64,000 bases of DNA from Candidatus Saccharimonadota bacterium (GTDB lineage Bacteria; Patescibacteriota; Saccharimonadia; Saccharimonadales; Saccharimonadaceae): positions 94,271 through 158,270 of the forward strand of contig DAIDKE010000002.1 in the NCBI GenBank assembly GCA_027450165.1, read 5' to 3'. Under the pieces are notes generated by a model. That model did not search any database. It was given only the letters and a program-made list of their open reading frames with translations, and had not been told where the DNA came from. Within the stretch, counting starts at the first letter, position 1, and each line of letters opens with the position of its first letter. The translations under genes were made by a program, and so were the position numbers. Shown here piece by piece: positions 16,938 to 25,705 of the stretch.

Positions 16938-17083
16938 GCAGGCGTGGTGCGCGCACGGAACTTGTGGTATGTGACCTGCGTTACATAAGCCAAATCTATA
17001 ATTCGACTTAGTTTTAATATATTTACCAGCCATTATAGATATAGGCTTCAACATATCCACAAGCAAAAAACTGTCGTGAAGTG

Positions 17084-17112
17084 TTGTAAAAGCATAAGCT
17101 GGTGTCTATAAT
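17084..17112 (+). promoter_or_regulatory. Promoter of the alpha-glucan operon
   Basis: TTGTAA (17084-17089), 17-nt spacer, TATAAT (17107-17112), giving a leader of about 60 nt. ACAGGGGT directly precedes the ATG at 17181. The rest of 16938-17083 shows nothing recognisable. Confidence 0.75.
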
Positions 17113-17180
17113 CATGAGTGAAAGATCCAAAGAAACATAAGGAGATTCGGGAACGCTTTGCGTGACTCATTAACAGGGGT

Positions 17181-18401
17181 ATGAAAATATTAATGCTCGG
17201 GTGGGAGCTTCCACCACATAACAGCGGAGGCCTTGGCGTTGCATGTTATCACATGGCGAAGGCACTAGCGCTGAAGGGGGCCGAGATTGATTTTGTTGTG
17301 CCCTACTCTGCCGAGCACCCCAATATCGACTTTATGAAGATTCATAGCGCGACAAAGTTGTCGCCGCTTGAACGTTATGGACTTGGTGCTTACGATAGCA
17401 AACATCTCTTGAAACACCTTGACGGTGAAGATGCTAGTGACCTTAAGGATATGCGCGGTGTGCAGCAGCGTTACGTACGTTTTGTTGAGCGCTTGGTTGA
17501 AGATAATGTGCCCGACGTTATTCACGCCCACGACTGGCTAACGATGGAAGCTGGCATGCGCGCCAAAGAGTTAACCGACGCACCATTAATTGTGCATGTT
17601 CATGCCACCGAATTTGACCGTGCTGGCGGCGCTGATGGTAATCCGTTGGTTCACGATATTGAATATAACGGTTTGATGATGGCCGACCGAATCATCGCGG
17701 TTAGCAACATCACCAAAAACATTATTATTAGCAAATATGGTATTCCGGCCGACAAGATTGAGGTCGTACATAACGCAATTGATCTAGATAGCTTTGACGG
17801 CGACTACGAATACGACCGCCGCACCTATAACTATCTAGAGGCTTTGAAGTCCGAAGGCTACACGATTGTTAGCACCGTGACGCGCTTTACGGTCCAAAAG
17901 GGCCTTGATCAGCTGGTGCGCGCCTTTGCCAAGGCTACCGAAAAGTATGACAAATTGGCGCTACTGCTGGCCGGTGACGGTGAACAGCGCAATGAATTGA
18001 TTGAGCTGGCCGCTAGCTTCGGTATTGCCGACAAAGTCTTCTTTACCGGTTTTGTCCGCGGTAAACAGTTGCGCGACGCTTATAGCGTGTCCGACGTGTT
18101 TGTTATGAGTTCCGTCAGCGAGCCGTTTGGTTTAACGGCACTCGAGGCTGCTCACCACGGCAATGCTTTGATTATTAGCAAAACATCCGGCGTTGGTGAA
18201 GTTTTACATAGTATTTTCCGTTATGATTTTTGGGACATTAACCGTTTAGCTGACCAGCTTGTCGGTATTGCCACCTCTAGCGCATTACAATCGTCGCTAA
18301 AGGACAATATCAAACAAGAATACAGCCGGTTTTCGTGGAATGATGTCGCCGAACGCTGTTTATCAACTTACCGTGCTGCGAGAGAGAGGGTCTACGCATG
18401 A
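17181..18401 (+). CDS. Family 4 glycosyltransferase, glycogen/starch synthase-like
   Basis: 406 aa with a GT-B fold. The N-terminal domain begins MKILMLGWELPPHNSGGLGVA (the GGLG loop binds the donor) and continues with DVIHAHDWLT. The C-terminal domain carries TRFTVQKGLDQL and the SSVSEPFGLTALEAAHHG motif with the E-x7-E donor-binding glutamates. In this gene neighbourhood (GH57 and GH15 directly downstream, ATGA overlap) it is likely to elongate or modify an alpha-glucan from a sugar nucleotide; that link is inferred from context. Confidence 0.88.
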   Translation: MKILMLGWELPPHNSGGLGVACYHMAKALALKGAEIDFVVPYSAEHPNIDFMKIHSATKLSPLERYGLGAYDSKHLLKHLDGEDASDLKDMRGVQQRYVRFVERLVEDNVPDVIHAHDWLTMEAGMRAKELTDAPLIVHVHATEFDRAGGADGNPLVHDIEYNGLMMADRIIAVSNITKNIIISKYGIPADKIEVVHNAIDLDSFDGDYEYDRRTYNYLEALKSEGYTIVSTVTRFTVQKGLDQLVRAFAKATEKYDKLALLLAGDGEQRNELIELAASFGIADKVFFTGFVRGKQLRDAYSVSDVFVMSSVSEPFGLTALEAAHHGNALIISKTSGVGEVLHSIFRYDFWDINRLADQLVGIATSSALQSSLKDNIKQEYSRFSWNDVAERCLSTYRAARERVYA

Positions 18402-19627
18402 GCAAAAAAGGGGTGGTGCTGTATTTGCATGTCCATCAACCATTGCGCGTCCGCAATTATACTGTGTTTGACGTTGCCACCAACCACGACTACTTTGATG
18501 AGTCGAGTTACGACACCGATCGTAACAACGAAAAAGTAATGCGCAAAGTGGCCGATAAGTCATATCGACCAATGAATTCACTTCTGGAGCGCCTACTGGC
18601 CGAAAATCCAGAATTTCGTTTGAGCTTGAGCATCACTGGCACATTCATTGAACAAGCCGAAAAGTGGGCGCCAGATGTTCTGGAAAGCTTCCAGCGTTTG
18701 GTCAAAACTGGCCGAGTTGAGATTGTGGCCGAGACTTACTACCACTCCCTCGCTTTCTTTTACAGCCGCGATGAGTTTGAGCGCCAAGTTCGCGCCCATC
18801 AAGACAAGATCCGCGAAGTATTTGGCGTCGAAACTAAGGTTTTCCGTAATACCGAGCTGGCTTATAACGACGAGCTTGGTAAATGGGCCGATGACTTTGG
18901 CTTCAAGGGCATTCTGGCCGAGGGTTGGGACCCTATCCTGGGCTGGCGCAGTCCAAACTTCCTATACCGGCCGGTTAATACCAAAAACATTGGTTTACTA
19001 CTAAAGAACTATCGCCTGTCTGATGATCTAGCCTTCCGTTTTGGTAATCGTGCCTGGAAAGAATGGCCGCTAACCTCTGAGAAATACAACGAATGGGTCA
19101 AGGCCGCGTCTTACGACGGTGATTTAATCAACCTGTTCATGGACTACGAGACCTTCGGTGAGCACCAATGGGAAGACACGGGTATTTTTGACTTCTTTGG
19201 CGCTTGGGTTAACGAGTGGCTCAAAGATGAAAACCATACTTTTTACACCGTTTCTGAAGCAGTTGCCTCTAACGAGCCGGCCGGTGAAATTAGCATGCCT
19301 AACACCGTAACTTGGGCTGACACGGAGCGCGACTTAACGGCTTGGCTGGGCAATGCCATGCAACACGAGGCGCTTGGTCACCTGTATGCCATGGAAGATC
19401 ACATTTTGCGGACTGGCGACGTTGACTTAATCGCCGACTGGCGCCGCTTGCAGACATCTGACCATGTTTACTACATGTGCACCAAATGGTTTACCGACGG
19501 TGACGTGCACGCCTACTTTAGCCCTTACGAATCGCCATATGACGCATTTTTGTACTTTATCAATGCCGTGCGCGATCTCCGCTACCGTCTTCATGAAGAC
19601 CATCATAGCGGGGGCCTGAATGTCTAG
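18398..19627 (+). CDS. GH57 alpha-amylase-type glycoside hydrolase
   Basis: 409 aa. GH57 motifs in order: HVHQPLR near the N-terminus, the SITGTFIEQAEKW region, GRVEIVAETYYHSL, the nucleophile region FRNTELAYND with E153, and MDYETFGEHQ with acid/base D249. The family cleaves or transfers alpha-1,4-glucans. No signal peptide is seen, so the substrate is probably intracellular. It overlaps the upstream GT4 by ATGA and the downstream GH15 by 8 nt, implying coupled translation. Confidence 0.92.
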   Translation: MSKKGVVLYLHVHQPLRVRNYTVFDVATNHDYFDESSYDTDRNNEKVMRKVADKSYRPMNSLLERLLAENPEFRLSLSITGTFIEQAEKWAPDVLESFQRLVKTGRVEIVAETYYHSLAFFYSRDEFERQVRAHQDKIREVFGVETKVFRNTELAYNDELGKWADDFGFKGILAEGWDPILGWRSPNFLYRPVNTKNIGLLLKNYRLSDDLAFRFGNRAWKEWPLTSEKYNEWVKAASYDGDLINLFMDYETFGEHQWEDTGIFDFFGAWVNEWLKDENHTFYTVSEAVASNEPAGEISMPNTVTWADTERDLTAWLGNAMQHEALGHLYAMEDHILRTGDVDLIADWRRLQTSDHVYYMCTKWFTDGDVHAYFSPYESPYDAFLYFINAVRDLRYRLHEDHHSGGLNV

Positions 19628-21605
19628 GCCGATCGTCTTATCAAACGGTGAGATGCACGTAGCGCTCAACGAATTTGGGCTCGTGCATGAGTTTTATTAC
19701 CCTTACGTTGGACTTGAGAATCACTCGGCCGGTACTGGTTTGCGCCACAAGATAGGTGTTTATGTTGATGGCCAAATTAGCTGGCTTGATTCCGACCCAC
19801 GCTGGAAGTTTACTTTTAGCTACCCGTCGACGGCTTTGATTGGCCATACCTTCATCAAGAACGAGGCTCTAGGTATTATTCTAGAGTTTGATGACTGTGT
19901 CGATGCATATATTAGCGTCTTTATGCGTAACATTCATGTTGTAAACCTGTGGCCGCAGAAGCGCGAAATCAGATTGTTCTTGCACCAAGCCTTTGCTATT
20001 GGCGATTCGCGCAGCAATACCGACACCGCTCAATACTTACCAGATAGTGAAGCAATCCTGCACTACCGCGGCCGACGCGCCTTTATGGTGTCTGGACAGC
20101 ATAATAATATGCCTTTTGACCAGCATTCAATCGGTTTGTTTGGTATTGAAGGCCACGAAGGAACCTTCCGTGATGCCGAAGATGGCGAACTTTCTGGCAG
20201 TAATGTTGAGCACGGCCGCGTTGATTCTATCTTGCGCTTTAACTTAAATATTGCCGCTCACAGCTCGGAACGCGTTCTGTATTGGGTTGCCGCCGGCACC
20301 TCAACGCGTGAGGCTAACTATGTCCACAAACAGATGAAAGACGACGGCTTATTAAAGCGCCTGCACGACACGGCCACTTGGTGGGACGAGTGGATCAAGC
20401 CGGCAGTCGATATTGCCAAAAAACTACCGCAGCAGTACCAAGAATCGTTTGTCGATAGTGTCATGATTATTAAGTCGCAAATCGATAAGCGCGGCGCAGT
20501 CATTGCCAGTACCGACACCACGATGCTTAATTATTCACGCGACGCCTACGCCTATTGTTGGCCACGTGACGGCGCCTATGCGCTGTGGCCGTTAATTCGC
20601 ATGGGCTACAACGATGAAGCCTACCGATTCTTTGAGTTTTGTAAACGCAGCCTGCATCCATCTGGCTATCTGATGCACAAATATCGCGCCGATGGCGCCC
20701 TGGGTAGCAGCTGGCATACTTATGTGCACGAAAACGGTGTTATCGCGCCGCCGATTCAAGAAGATGAAACTGCCTTGGTCGTCTTTATGTTTGCTCAATA
20801 CTACCAAATGCACCCGTCCGGCTCGCTGCTAAAAGATTTTTACGCATCGATGATTCGTCCAATGGCCGACTTTATGACCGAATATATCGACGAAACGACT
20901 GGCCTACCGCGACCAACCTACGATCTGTGGGAAGAAGTCTTTATGACGACGACCTACACTGTGAGCTTGACCTATGCGGCCCTGCAAGTGGCCTCAGAAC
21001 TAGCCTCAATCATGCAAGATGATGTGAGTGCTGTTCGTTGGCAAACGGCCGCAGCTGACATCAAGGAAGCATCTGCTAAATACCTGTTTAATAAGTCGCG
21101 CGGCGTGTTCCACAAGTCGATTATCGTTCAGAACGGCCAAGTTCAGTACGACCAAACGATTGATTCATCGGCTGTGTTTGGGGCGTTCCTGTTTGGCCTG
21201 TTTGACTCCGACAGCGAAGAAATTAAGTCATCCGTAAAAACATTAGTTGATACATTCCATGTTAGCCGTGAAGCGCCGGGCGTGCCGCGCTACGAAAACG
21301 ATAATTATCGCCGTCAGAGCCCAGATATCAACGGCAACTGGTGGTTTATTTGTACGCTTTGGCTAGCTCAATATTATATCGATCAAGATAAAGAAGCCAA
21401 AAACGACGACATAACGGCCATATTAGACTGGGTATTGTCGAAAGCCTTGAGTACAAGCATGCTAAGCGAACAAATCGATCCAACCAACAACCGTGTAATT
21501 TCGCCAGCACCGCTCACCTGGAGTCATGCCGAATACGTCTCAACCCTACTCGATATGATTATGGAGGACAGTAGTGCACCCAAGAGTAAAACTAGCCGCA
21601 GCTAA
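19620..21605 (+). CDS. GH15 glucoamylase/trehalase-type enzyme
   Basis: 661 aa. The N-terminal beta-sandwich domain (about 1-250, starting RPIVLSNGEMHVALNEFGLVHEFYYPYVG) is followed by an (alpha/alpha)6 barrel with YCWPRDGAYALWPL near residue 315, GSSWHTY and PPIQEDETALV containing the catalytic glutamate. GH15 releases glucose from the non-reducing ends of alpha-glucans. No signal peptide. Together with GH57 and GT4 it forms an intracellular alpha-glucan (storage or uptake) module. Confidence 0.92.
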   Translation: MSRPIVLSNGEMHVALNEFGLVHEFYYPYVGLENHSAGTGLRHKIGVYVDGQISWLDSDPRWKFTFSYPSTALIGHTFIKNEALGIILEFDDCVDAYISVFMRNIHVVNLWPQKREIRLFLHQAFAIGDSRSNTDTAQYLPDSEAILHYRGRRAFMVSGQHNNMPFDQHSIGLFGIEGHEGTFRDAEDGELSGSNVEHGRVDSILRFNLNIAAHSSERVLYWVAAGTSTREANYVHKQMKDDGLLKRLHDTATWWDEWIKPAVDIAKKLPQQYQESFVDSVMIIKSQIDKRGAVIASTDTTMLNYSRDAYAYCWPRDGAYALWPLIRMGYNDEAYRFFEFCKRSLHPSGYLMHKYRADGALGSSWHTYVHENGVIAPPIQEDETALVVFMFAQYYQMHPSGSLLKDFYASMIRPMADFMTEYIDETTGLPRPTYDLWEEVFMTTTYTVSLTYAALQVASELASIMQDDVSAVRWQTAAADIKEASAKYLFNKSRGVFHKSIIVQNGQVQYDQTIDSSAVFGAFLFGLFDSDSEEIKSSVKTLVDTFHVSREAPGVPRYENDNYRRQSPDINGNWWFICTLWLAQYYIDQDKEAKNDDITAILDWVLSKALSTSMLSEQIDPTNNRVISPAPLTWSHAEYVSTLLDMIMEDSSAPKSKTSRS

Positions 21606-22260
21606 AGCTCGGGCCGCAATCGTACGTGGTGGGCCGGCTCAGCGCTCGCGCGGTCGCTCGATTCGGCGCTTTAGTGATGCTTTAGGGTTTGTCTACTTTG
21701 GTGCGGTTGATCCTAGGCGCGACGAGCAAGTCGTCAGGGGTCTAACTGTCTCAGCGACGCATAAAGACTTTCATTATAGTTCAGGTGCCTACGAGGGCTA
21801 CGAGATTCAAATTGTCGACCGTCTAGATGTGGCTCTCGACAGCAAAGGCGAGCCGGTGCGCCGCCAGTGGCTAATTATGCAAACAAGCCTAGCGGTTAAG
21901 GGTAATATTCCACACATGTTTATCAAACCGAAAGGTCAGTCGGAATACAATCATTTGTTTCAGGCTTTAACGACCTTGCAGCCAGTCCACCCGACCGATG
22001 CTCCGATTGAGTTTACAGATCACTATGAGCTCTACTCTCACCTTGATTATTTGTACGACATTGACCGCTTATTGCCACCGGCGGTTCTGCGTATCATTTC
22101 GGCCCATTTTTGGCCACTTGCTGTCGAGGTTTACCAAAACTCGGTCTATATCTATTCGTTACATCCAAAACTAACCACCCATCTGCTAGAAACAATGGTC
22201 AAAAATAGCGCCTGGTTGGCCCAGACGCTAGATGATGAATCCGAAGTTCCTACAGATTAA
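21574..22260 (+). CDS. Conserved-type hypothetical protein, last gene of the alpha-glucan operon
   Basis: 228 aa, GTG start with GGAGG (21563-21567) seven bases upstream, overlapping the GH15 3' end by 32 nt. A basic N-terminus ([23 protein letters not shown]) is followed by a mixed alpha/beta body ([32 protein letters not shown]). No family recognised. Position implies a role linked to glycan metabolism, but the overlap may only reflect compact packing. Confidence 0.65.
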   Translation: MHPRVKLAAAKARAAIVRGGPAQRSRGRSIRRFSDALGFVYFGAVDPRRDEQVVRGLTVSATHKDFHYSSGAYEGYEIQIVDRLDVALDSKGEPVRRQWLIMQTSLAVKGNIPHMFIKPKGQSEYNHLFQALTTLQPVHPTDAPIEFTDHYELYSHLDYLYDIDRLLPPAVLRIISAHFWPLAVEVYQNSVYIYSLHPKLTTHLLETMVKNSAWLAQTLDDESEVPTD

Positions 22261-22463
22261 CCCTTGCGAGCCTTGACTTCGTTGCGACCGAGGTTCTTTT
22301 TAGTCTCGGTGTAAGTCGCGTGCTTACGAGCAATCGGATCGTACTTCTTCAGACTAATTTTCTCAGTCGTGTTTTGCGTGTTTTTGGTGGTGTAGTAAGT
22401 ACGGTGACCCGAAAGTTCGCTCACCAAACCAACCAATTTCCGCTTTGTATTCTTCTTTGCCAT
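22257..22463 (-). CDS. rpmG: Ribosomal protein L33, zinc-free form
   Basis: 68 aa, about 15 longer than usual, with a basic C-terminal tail ([14 protein letters not shown]). The core [34 protein letters not shown] is L33. The two CxxC pairs of zinc-type L33 are absent. The 3' end overlaps the preceding operon's stop by 4 nt (convergent). Confidence 0.93.
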   Translation of the reverse strand: MAKKNTKRKLVGLVSELSGHRTYYTTKNTQNTTEKISLKKYDPIARKHATYTETKKNLGRNEVKARKG

Positions 22464-22517
22464 ATCAGTGGTTGATTATAGCAAACATATCTGTTTTTAA
22501 CAACCTTTACGCCAGCG

Positions 22518-22546
22518 TTGACAAACAAAACCATTTTTGACACTAT
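22518..22546 (+). promoter_or_regulatory. Promoter of the 90-aa cassette gene
   Basis: TTGACA (22518-22523) with CACTAT (22541-22546) at 17 nt, or TATAAA (22544-22549) at 20 nt. Leader about 27-30 nt. Confidence 0.6.
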
Positions 22547-22582
22547 AAACGTGTTCGTTCTTGCGATTGAAGGGATGCTGTC

Positions 22583-22855
22583 ATGGCCAAGAAGCCGTAT
22601 CAAGACAGAGAGCGCACCTCTGACCCACGGGTTGTCGAGGCGCGCCTTCGCCACGACATGTCCTACGCGCGTCGAGTCGTCGACGAGACCTACATCAAGG
22701 CCGTCGCCGCCGATCTGCTTCGTACTGCCGAATGGGAGACGTACTCCGCGGCCAATCTGGTCGCTGACATCGAAAACCACCTGCGGGCCCTTGCCGAGCG
22801 TGACAGAAACAAGCAGGCGGCGGACTTCTTCCGTGGCATTGCATCCGCGAAGTAA
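22583..22855 (+). CDS. Small hypothetical GC-rich gene (helical, charged)
   Basis: 90 aa, no family recognised, predicted helical throughout with many Arg/Asp/Glu (RVVDETYIKAVAADLLRTAE). GAAGGGATG upstream gives a usable ribosome binding site. Codon choice is GC-rich, unlike rpmG beside it. The unit is complete (promoter, gene, hairpin terminator) and sits between rpmG and tRNA-Thr. Confidence 0.65.
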   Translation: MAKKPYQDRERTSDPRVVEARLRHDMSYARRVVDETYIKAVAADLLRTAEWETYSAANLVADIENHLRALAERDRNKQAADFFRGIASAK

Positions 22856-22876
22856 CCAACAACCAGGAACGAGCAT

Positions 22877-22910
22877 GGCCCCGTGAGAAATCTCCGGGGC
22901 CTTGTTCTTT
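22877..22910 (+). terminator. Terminator of the 90-aa cassette gene
   Basis: GGCCCCG (22877-22883) pairs with CGGGGCC (22895-22901) around TGAGAAATCTC, then TTGTTCTTT. The loop core GAGAAATC is identical to that of the hairpin at 63236-63255. Confidence 0.8.
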
Positions 22911-22925
22911 GTCTGTAAATAAAAA

Positions 22926-23001
22926 TGGAGCCACGACTGGGATTTGAACCCAGGACCTCTTCCTTACCATGGAAGCGCTCTACCAACTGAGCTATCGCGG
23001 C
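22926..23001 (-). tRNA. tRNA-Thr (anticodon GGT)
   Basis: Acceptor GCCGCGA/TCGTGGC, anticodon stem CTTCC/GGAAG with loop ATGGTAA (anticodon GGT), T-arm GGTTCAAATCC, encoded CCA (22928-22926). Confidence 0.97.
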
Positions 23002-23029
23002 ACGTTAACCTCGATAATTTTAGCAGAAA

Positions 23030-23881
23030 TTACCCTTTGCGTAAAGGTAGATGGCGCCTAAAGTAAAGCATGACCCAAATATCAAGGCCGAAGGCGACAA
23101 CCCATCCCAGCGCAATTGAGTAGAGGTTTAGCGGATCATGAAGAGGTCGTAAGCCAACGCCTAATATAGAGACCAGAGATCCATATGTAAATGAAGCGTA
23201 GACGGCGAATAGGTTAATTACTAGAAATAGCTGCATTTTTGTTCCGCGTCGATATAATATTGCGGTATTTATGATTATCGCGGACACAAGAGACAGTAGT
23301 GGGCCTAACAACATGAAGAATAATGATATGACTAACGTTGATCCGGCGTATTGACCTTCATTATAAAACGACAAAACGTGCGGAATTGATGGAACCGTTG
23401 TGATTGCGTAAACCAGTATCACGAGCACCGTAAGCACTCCGAAGTATAGCTGAGAGCGGATTCGGTCAATACTAGTTCGTTTGCCGAAAACAAATACCGT
23501 AACCAATAGCTGAATTACAAAAGCGCTAATTAGCTGTACGGCTAGGGCGCTGCCGTTGTGCCACCAGTGCCACAAGAATATCTCGAATGCTTTACCCCAT
23601 AGCCACCAGGTAATGGCGCTCCATAGTATTGCTGAAGTCGAAAATATTACACCGGCAACCAGTGGCTTTGACTGTCTCCATATTTTAGCGATTACCCAAC
23701 CCGTACCAAATGCGGCTATAGGAAATACAATATCCTGCCAGATTGAAAGCTTAATGGAAGAACCGATGCTCATTATTCCTGGTATAACAAATACTGATGC
23801 CAACTGTGTGACGTAAACGACTATAGCGCTGATGATTAGCGGCTTTGCTAAGATATCCAGGAAACTTTTCTTTTTAACCAT
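23030..23881 (-). CDS. Polytopic membrane protein of unknown function
   Basis: 283 aa, about 7-8 hydrophobic helices, Trp-rich (SAITWWLWGKAFEIFLWHWW). No transporter or enzyme motif is visible. It lies between two tRNA genes on the same strand. Base composition matches the resident genes. Confidence 0.65.
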   Translation of the reverse strand: MVKKKSFLDILAKPLIISAIVVYVTQLASVFVIPGIMSIGSSIKLSIWQDIVFPIAAFGTGWVIAKIWRQSKPLVAGVIFSTSAILWSAITWWLWGKAFEIFLWHWWHNGSALAVQLISAFVIQLLVTVFVFGKRTSIDRIRSQLYFGVLTVLVILVYAITTVPSIPHVLSFYNEGQYAGSTLVISLFFMLLGPLLSLVSAIIINTAILYRRGTKMQLFLVINLFAVYASFTYGSLVSILGVGLRPLHDPLNLYSIALGWVVAFGLDIWVMLYFRRHLPLRKG

Positions 23882-23972
23882 GATCCCAGTCTAGCACTAG
23901 CATTATCAAACACCTATACGTACTAATTTGTGCGTATAAACAAAAAACGCCTCATTCGAGACGTTCTTTGTT

Positions 23973-24058
23973 TGGTACAGGGGGTAGGATTCGAACCTAC
24001 GAAGGCGAAAGCCGACAGATTTACAGTCTGTTGTGTTTGACCGCTCCACAACCCCTGC
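23973..24058 (-). tRNA. tRNA-Tyr (anticodon GTA)
   Basis: Class II tRNA with a long variable arm (CGGCTTTCGCCTTCG). Anticodon stem ACAGA/TCTGT with loop CTGTAAA (GTA), T-arm GGTTCGAATCC, encoded CCA. The first acceptor pair is G-U. Confidence 0.96.
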
Positions 24059-24074
24059 GCACGAATTGTTAATT

Positions 24075-24151
24075 TGGAGCCGCTTCAGGGATTCGAACCC
24101 GGGACCCCCTCTTTACAAAAGAGGTGCTCTAACCAGCTGAGCTAAAGCGGC
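24075..24151 (-). tRNA. tRNA-Thr (anticodon TGT)
   Basis: Acceptor GCCGCTT/AAGCGGC, anticodon stem CCTCT/AGAGG with loop TTTGTAA (TGT), T-arm GGTTCGAATCC, encoded CCA. It lies 16 nt upstream of tRNA-Tyr and is probably co-transcribed. Confidence 0.97.
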
Positions 24152-24205
24152 ATTTAACTTTATGTATTTTACTTGATTAACACCGTAAAAGCAAGCTTAT
24201 GGGCG

Positions 24206-24859
24206 CTACATAATTACGCGGCGCGGCTGTGTCAGCTTCTTAGGCTGGCCTTGCGGAATAATCATATTGGCGGCTTTTTCGCGTAGTTTCAAGGCTAGCT
24301 CGGCCTCACCGATACGTTCGTAGGCGTCGGCTAGAATGGTCAATGTCTGCGGAATTGGGTCTAACTCAACTGCACGTTCTAGCGACTCAATCATCCGTCG
24401 ATCGTTGCCGAGCTTTTCTTGCACTTTGGCATAGGCAATGTGACGTGTGGCAAGCTCGTTGTCGATGGCCAAGGCTTGCTCAAAGGCCAAAGCGGCCTTG
24501 TCGTAGTCGCCGGTTTCGTAATAAATTAGGCCGACGTTATGCAAACTGCTGGCGCTCGGCTCCAGACTCTGGGCGATTTCAAAACACTCAATCGCCTCTT
24601 TGTACTGCTTTTGTTTGGCATACAGAATACCTAGTCGGTTATAGGCGCTGGCGTTACGGTCGTCGACACGCAAAATAGTCAACAGGGCGCGTTCAGCACG
24701 CAAATATTTACGCTCAACCAAAGATTGCTGAGCAATTGACCAAAGTTGATCAAGCTTTTCAGATAATTTAGACGGTAAATTAGCCGCTACCTCACCTACG
24801 GTTTGTTTCTGATACAAAACCCAGGCGCCAAAAAGAGCAATAACTAATAATCCAAGCAT
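24206..24859 (-). CDS. Membrane-anchored TPR protein
   Basis: 217 aa with an N-terminal helix (residues 1-16) and then about four to five tetratricopeptide repeats (ASAYNRLGILYAKQKQYKEA, ASSLHNVGLIYYETGDYDKA and following). TPRs mediate protein-protein contacts; the partner is unknown. It follows holB by 9 nt on the same strand. Confidence 0.85.
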   Translation of the reverse strand: MLGLLVIALFGAWVLYQKQTVGEVAANLPSKLSEKLDQLWSIAQQSLVERKYLRAERALLTILRVDDRNASAYNRLGILYAKQKQYKEAIECFEIAQSLEPSASSLHNVGLIYYETGDYDKAALAFEQALAIDNELATRHIAYAKVQEKLGNDRRMIESLERAVELDPIPQTLTILADAYERIGEAELALKLREKAANMIIPQGQPKKLTQPRRVIM

Positions 24860-24868
24860 TTCTGTTAC

Positions 24869-25705
24869 TTATTGTAACACAATATCGGCCAAAATCAGGC
24901 GGACGTTGCCGTTCTGTTCGATCCGCTGATAGGCGTTAAGTAAATTATCTATCTTTACAACCAGCGACGAAGCATCTTTTGGCGATAGGTTTTGGCTGAG
25001 CAGCTTGGCCGTGTCGTCAAGCAGAGTTAGGGTTCCGGGTCGATCGTCGCGATATTTCTCGGCTACCAGTAGTCGTTTATACGGTGTAGCTTGCAAAAAT
25101 TCCCGCGCATCGCGCACAATTTCACTGCGCGACGCAAAATAGGCTTCGTCTTGCGCTAACCTGCTTAGTTCAGCCGGCAAACCACCGGCAATAAACATCA
25201 ATTGAGCTCGCTGGCGCTGATCTTTGATATCTAGTTCGTCCAACAGGGCCTCAGATTGAGCCTTGGTGATTGTGCGCAGTTCATGAGCCTCAACGCGTGA
25301 GCGAATAGTCGGCAAAAGCAGTTGTGGCGCATGGGTTAACAAAATGTAGTGCGTCTGTGGCGTCGGCTCTTCGAGCAGCTTTAAAAAGGCGTTTTGCGCC
25401 GTTTGACGCATCCTTTCGGCGTAATCAATGATCACGACACGCATCGTATCGGTTTTGCCGCGCGTGTAATCATACAGACTACGAATGCGATCTACGGTAA
25501 TAGTCCCCTTTTCGAGGTCAACTTTTTCGTCACGTTCCGGCAAGATAACTAGCGGCTGAACCTTGAGTTTACTGGTTATATATTCAGCGGCACTACTTAA
25601 ACCGATGCCATCTGGGCCGCTAATCAGAACCGATTGCGGCAAATTGTGCGCCAGTTGATCGATCGCAACTTGTGAAACCTGGTGAAAATACCTAGCTGGC
25701 ATCAT
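24869..25705 (-). CDS. holB: DNA polymerase III delta'-like clamp-loader subunit
   Basis: 278 aa from the ATG at 25705, which overlaps the upstream gene by 14 nt; a longer in-frame reading to 25753 would overlap by 62 nt and lacks a better start. AAA+ landmarks: SGPDGIGLSSAA at the P-loop position, where the lysine of GxxGxGK is missing (degenerate, as expected for delta'), MRVVIIDYAERMRQTAQNAFLKLLEEP (Walker B to sensor 1, with the TAQNAxLKxLEEP clamp-loader signature), and TIRSRVEAHEL. It helps load the sliding clamp at the replication fork. Confidence 0.88.
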   Translation of the reverse strand: MMPARYFHQVSQVAIDQLAHNLPQSVLISGPDGIGLSSAAEYITSKLKVQPLVILPERDEKVDLEKGTITVDRIRSLYDYTRGKTDTMRVVIIDYAERMRQTAQNAFLKLLEEPTPQTHYILLTHAPQLLLPTIRSRVEAHELRTITKAQSEALLDELDIKDQRQRAQLMFIAGGLPAELSRLAQDEAYFASRSEIVRDAREFLQATPYKRLLVAEKYRDDRPGTLTLLDDTAKLLSQNLSPKDASSLVVKIDNLLNAYQRIEQNGNVRLILADIVLQ

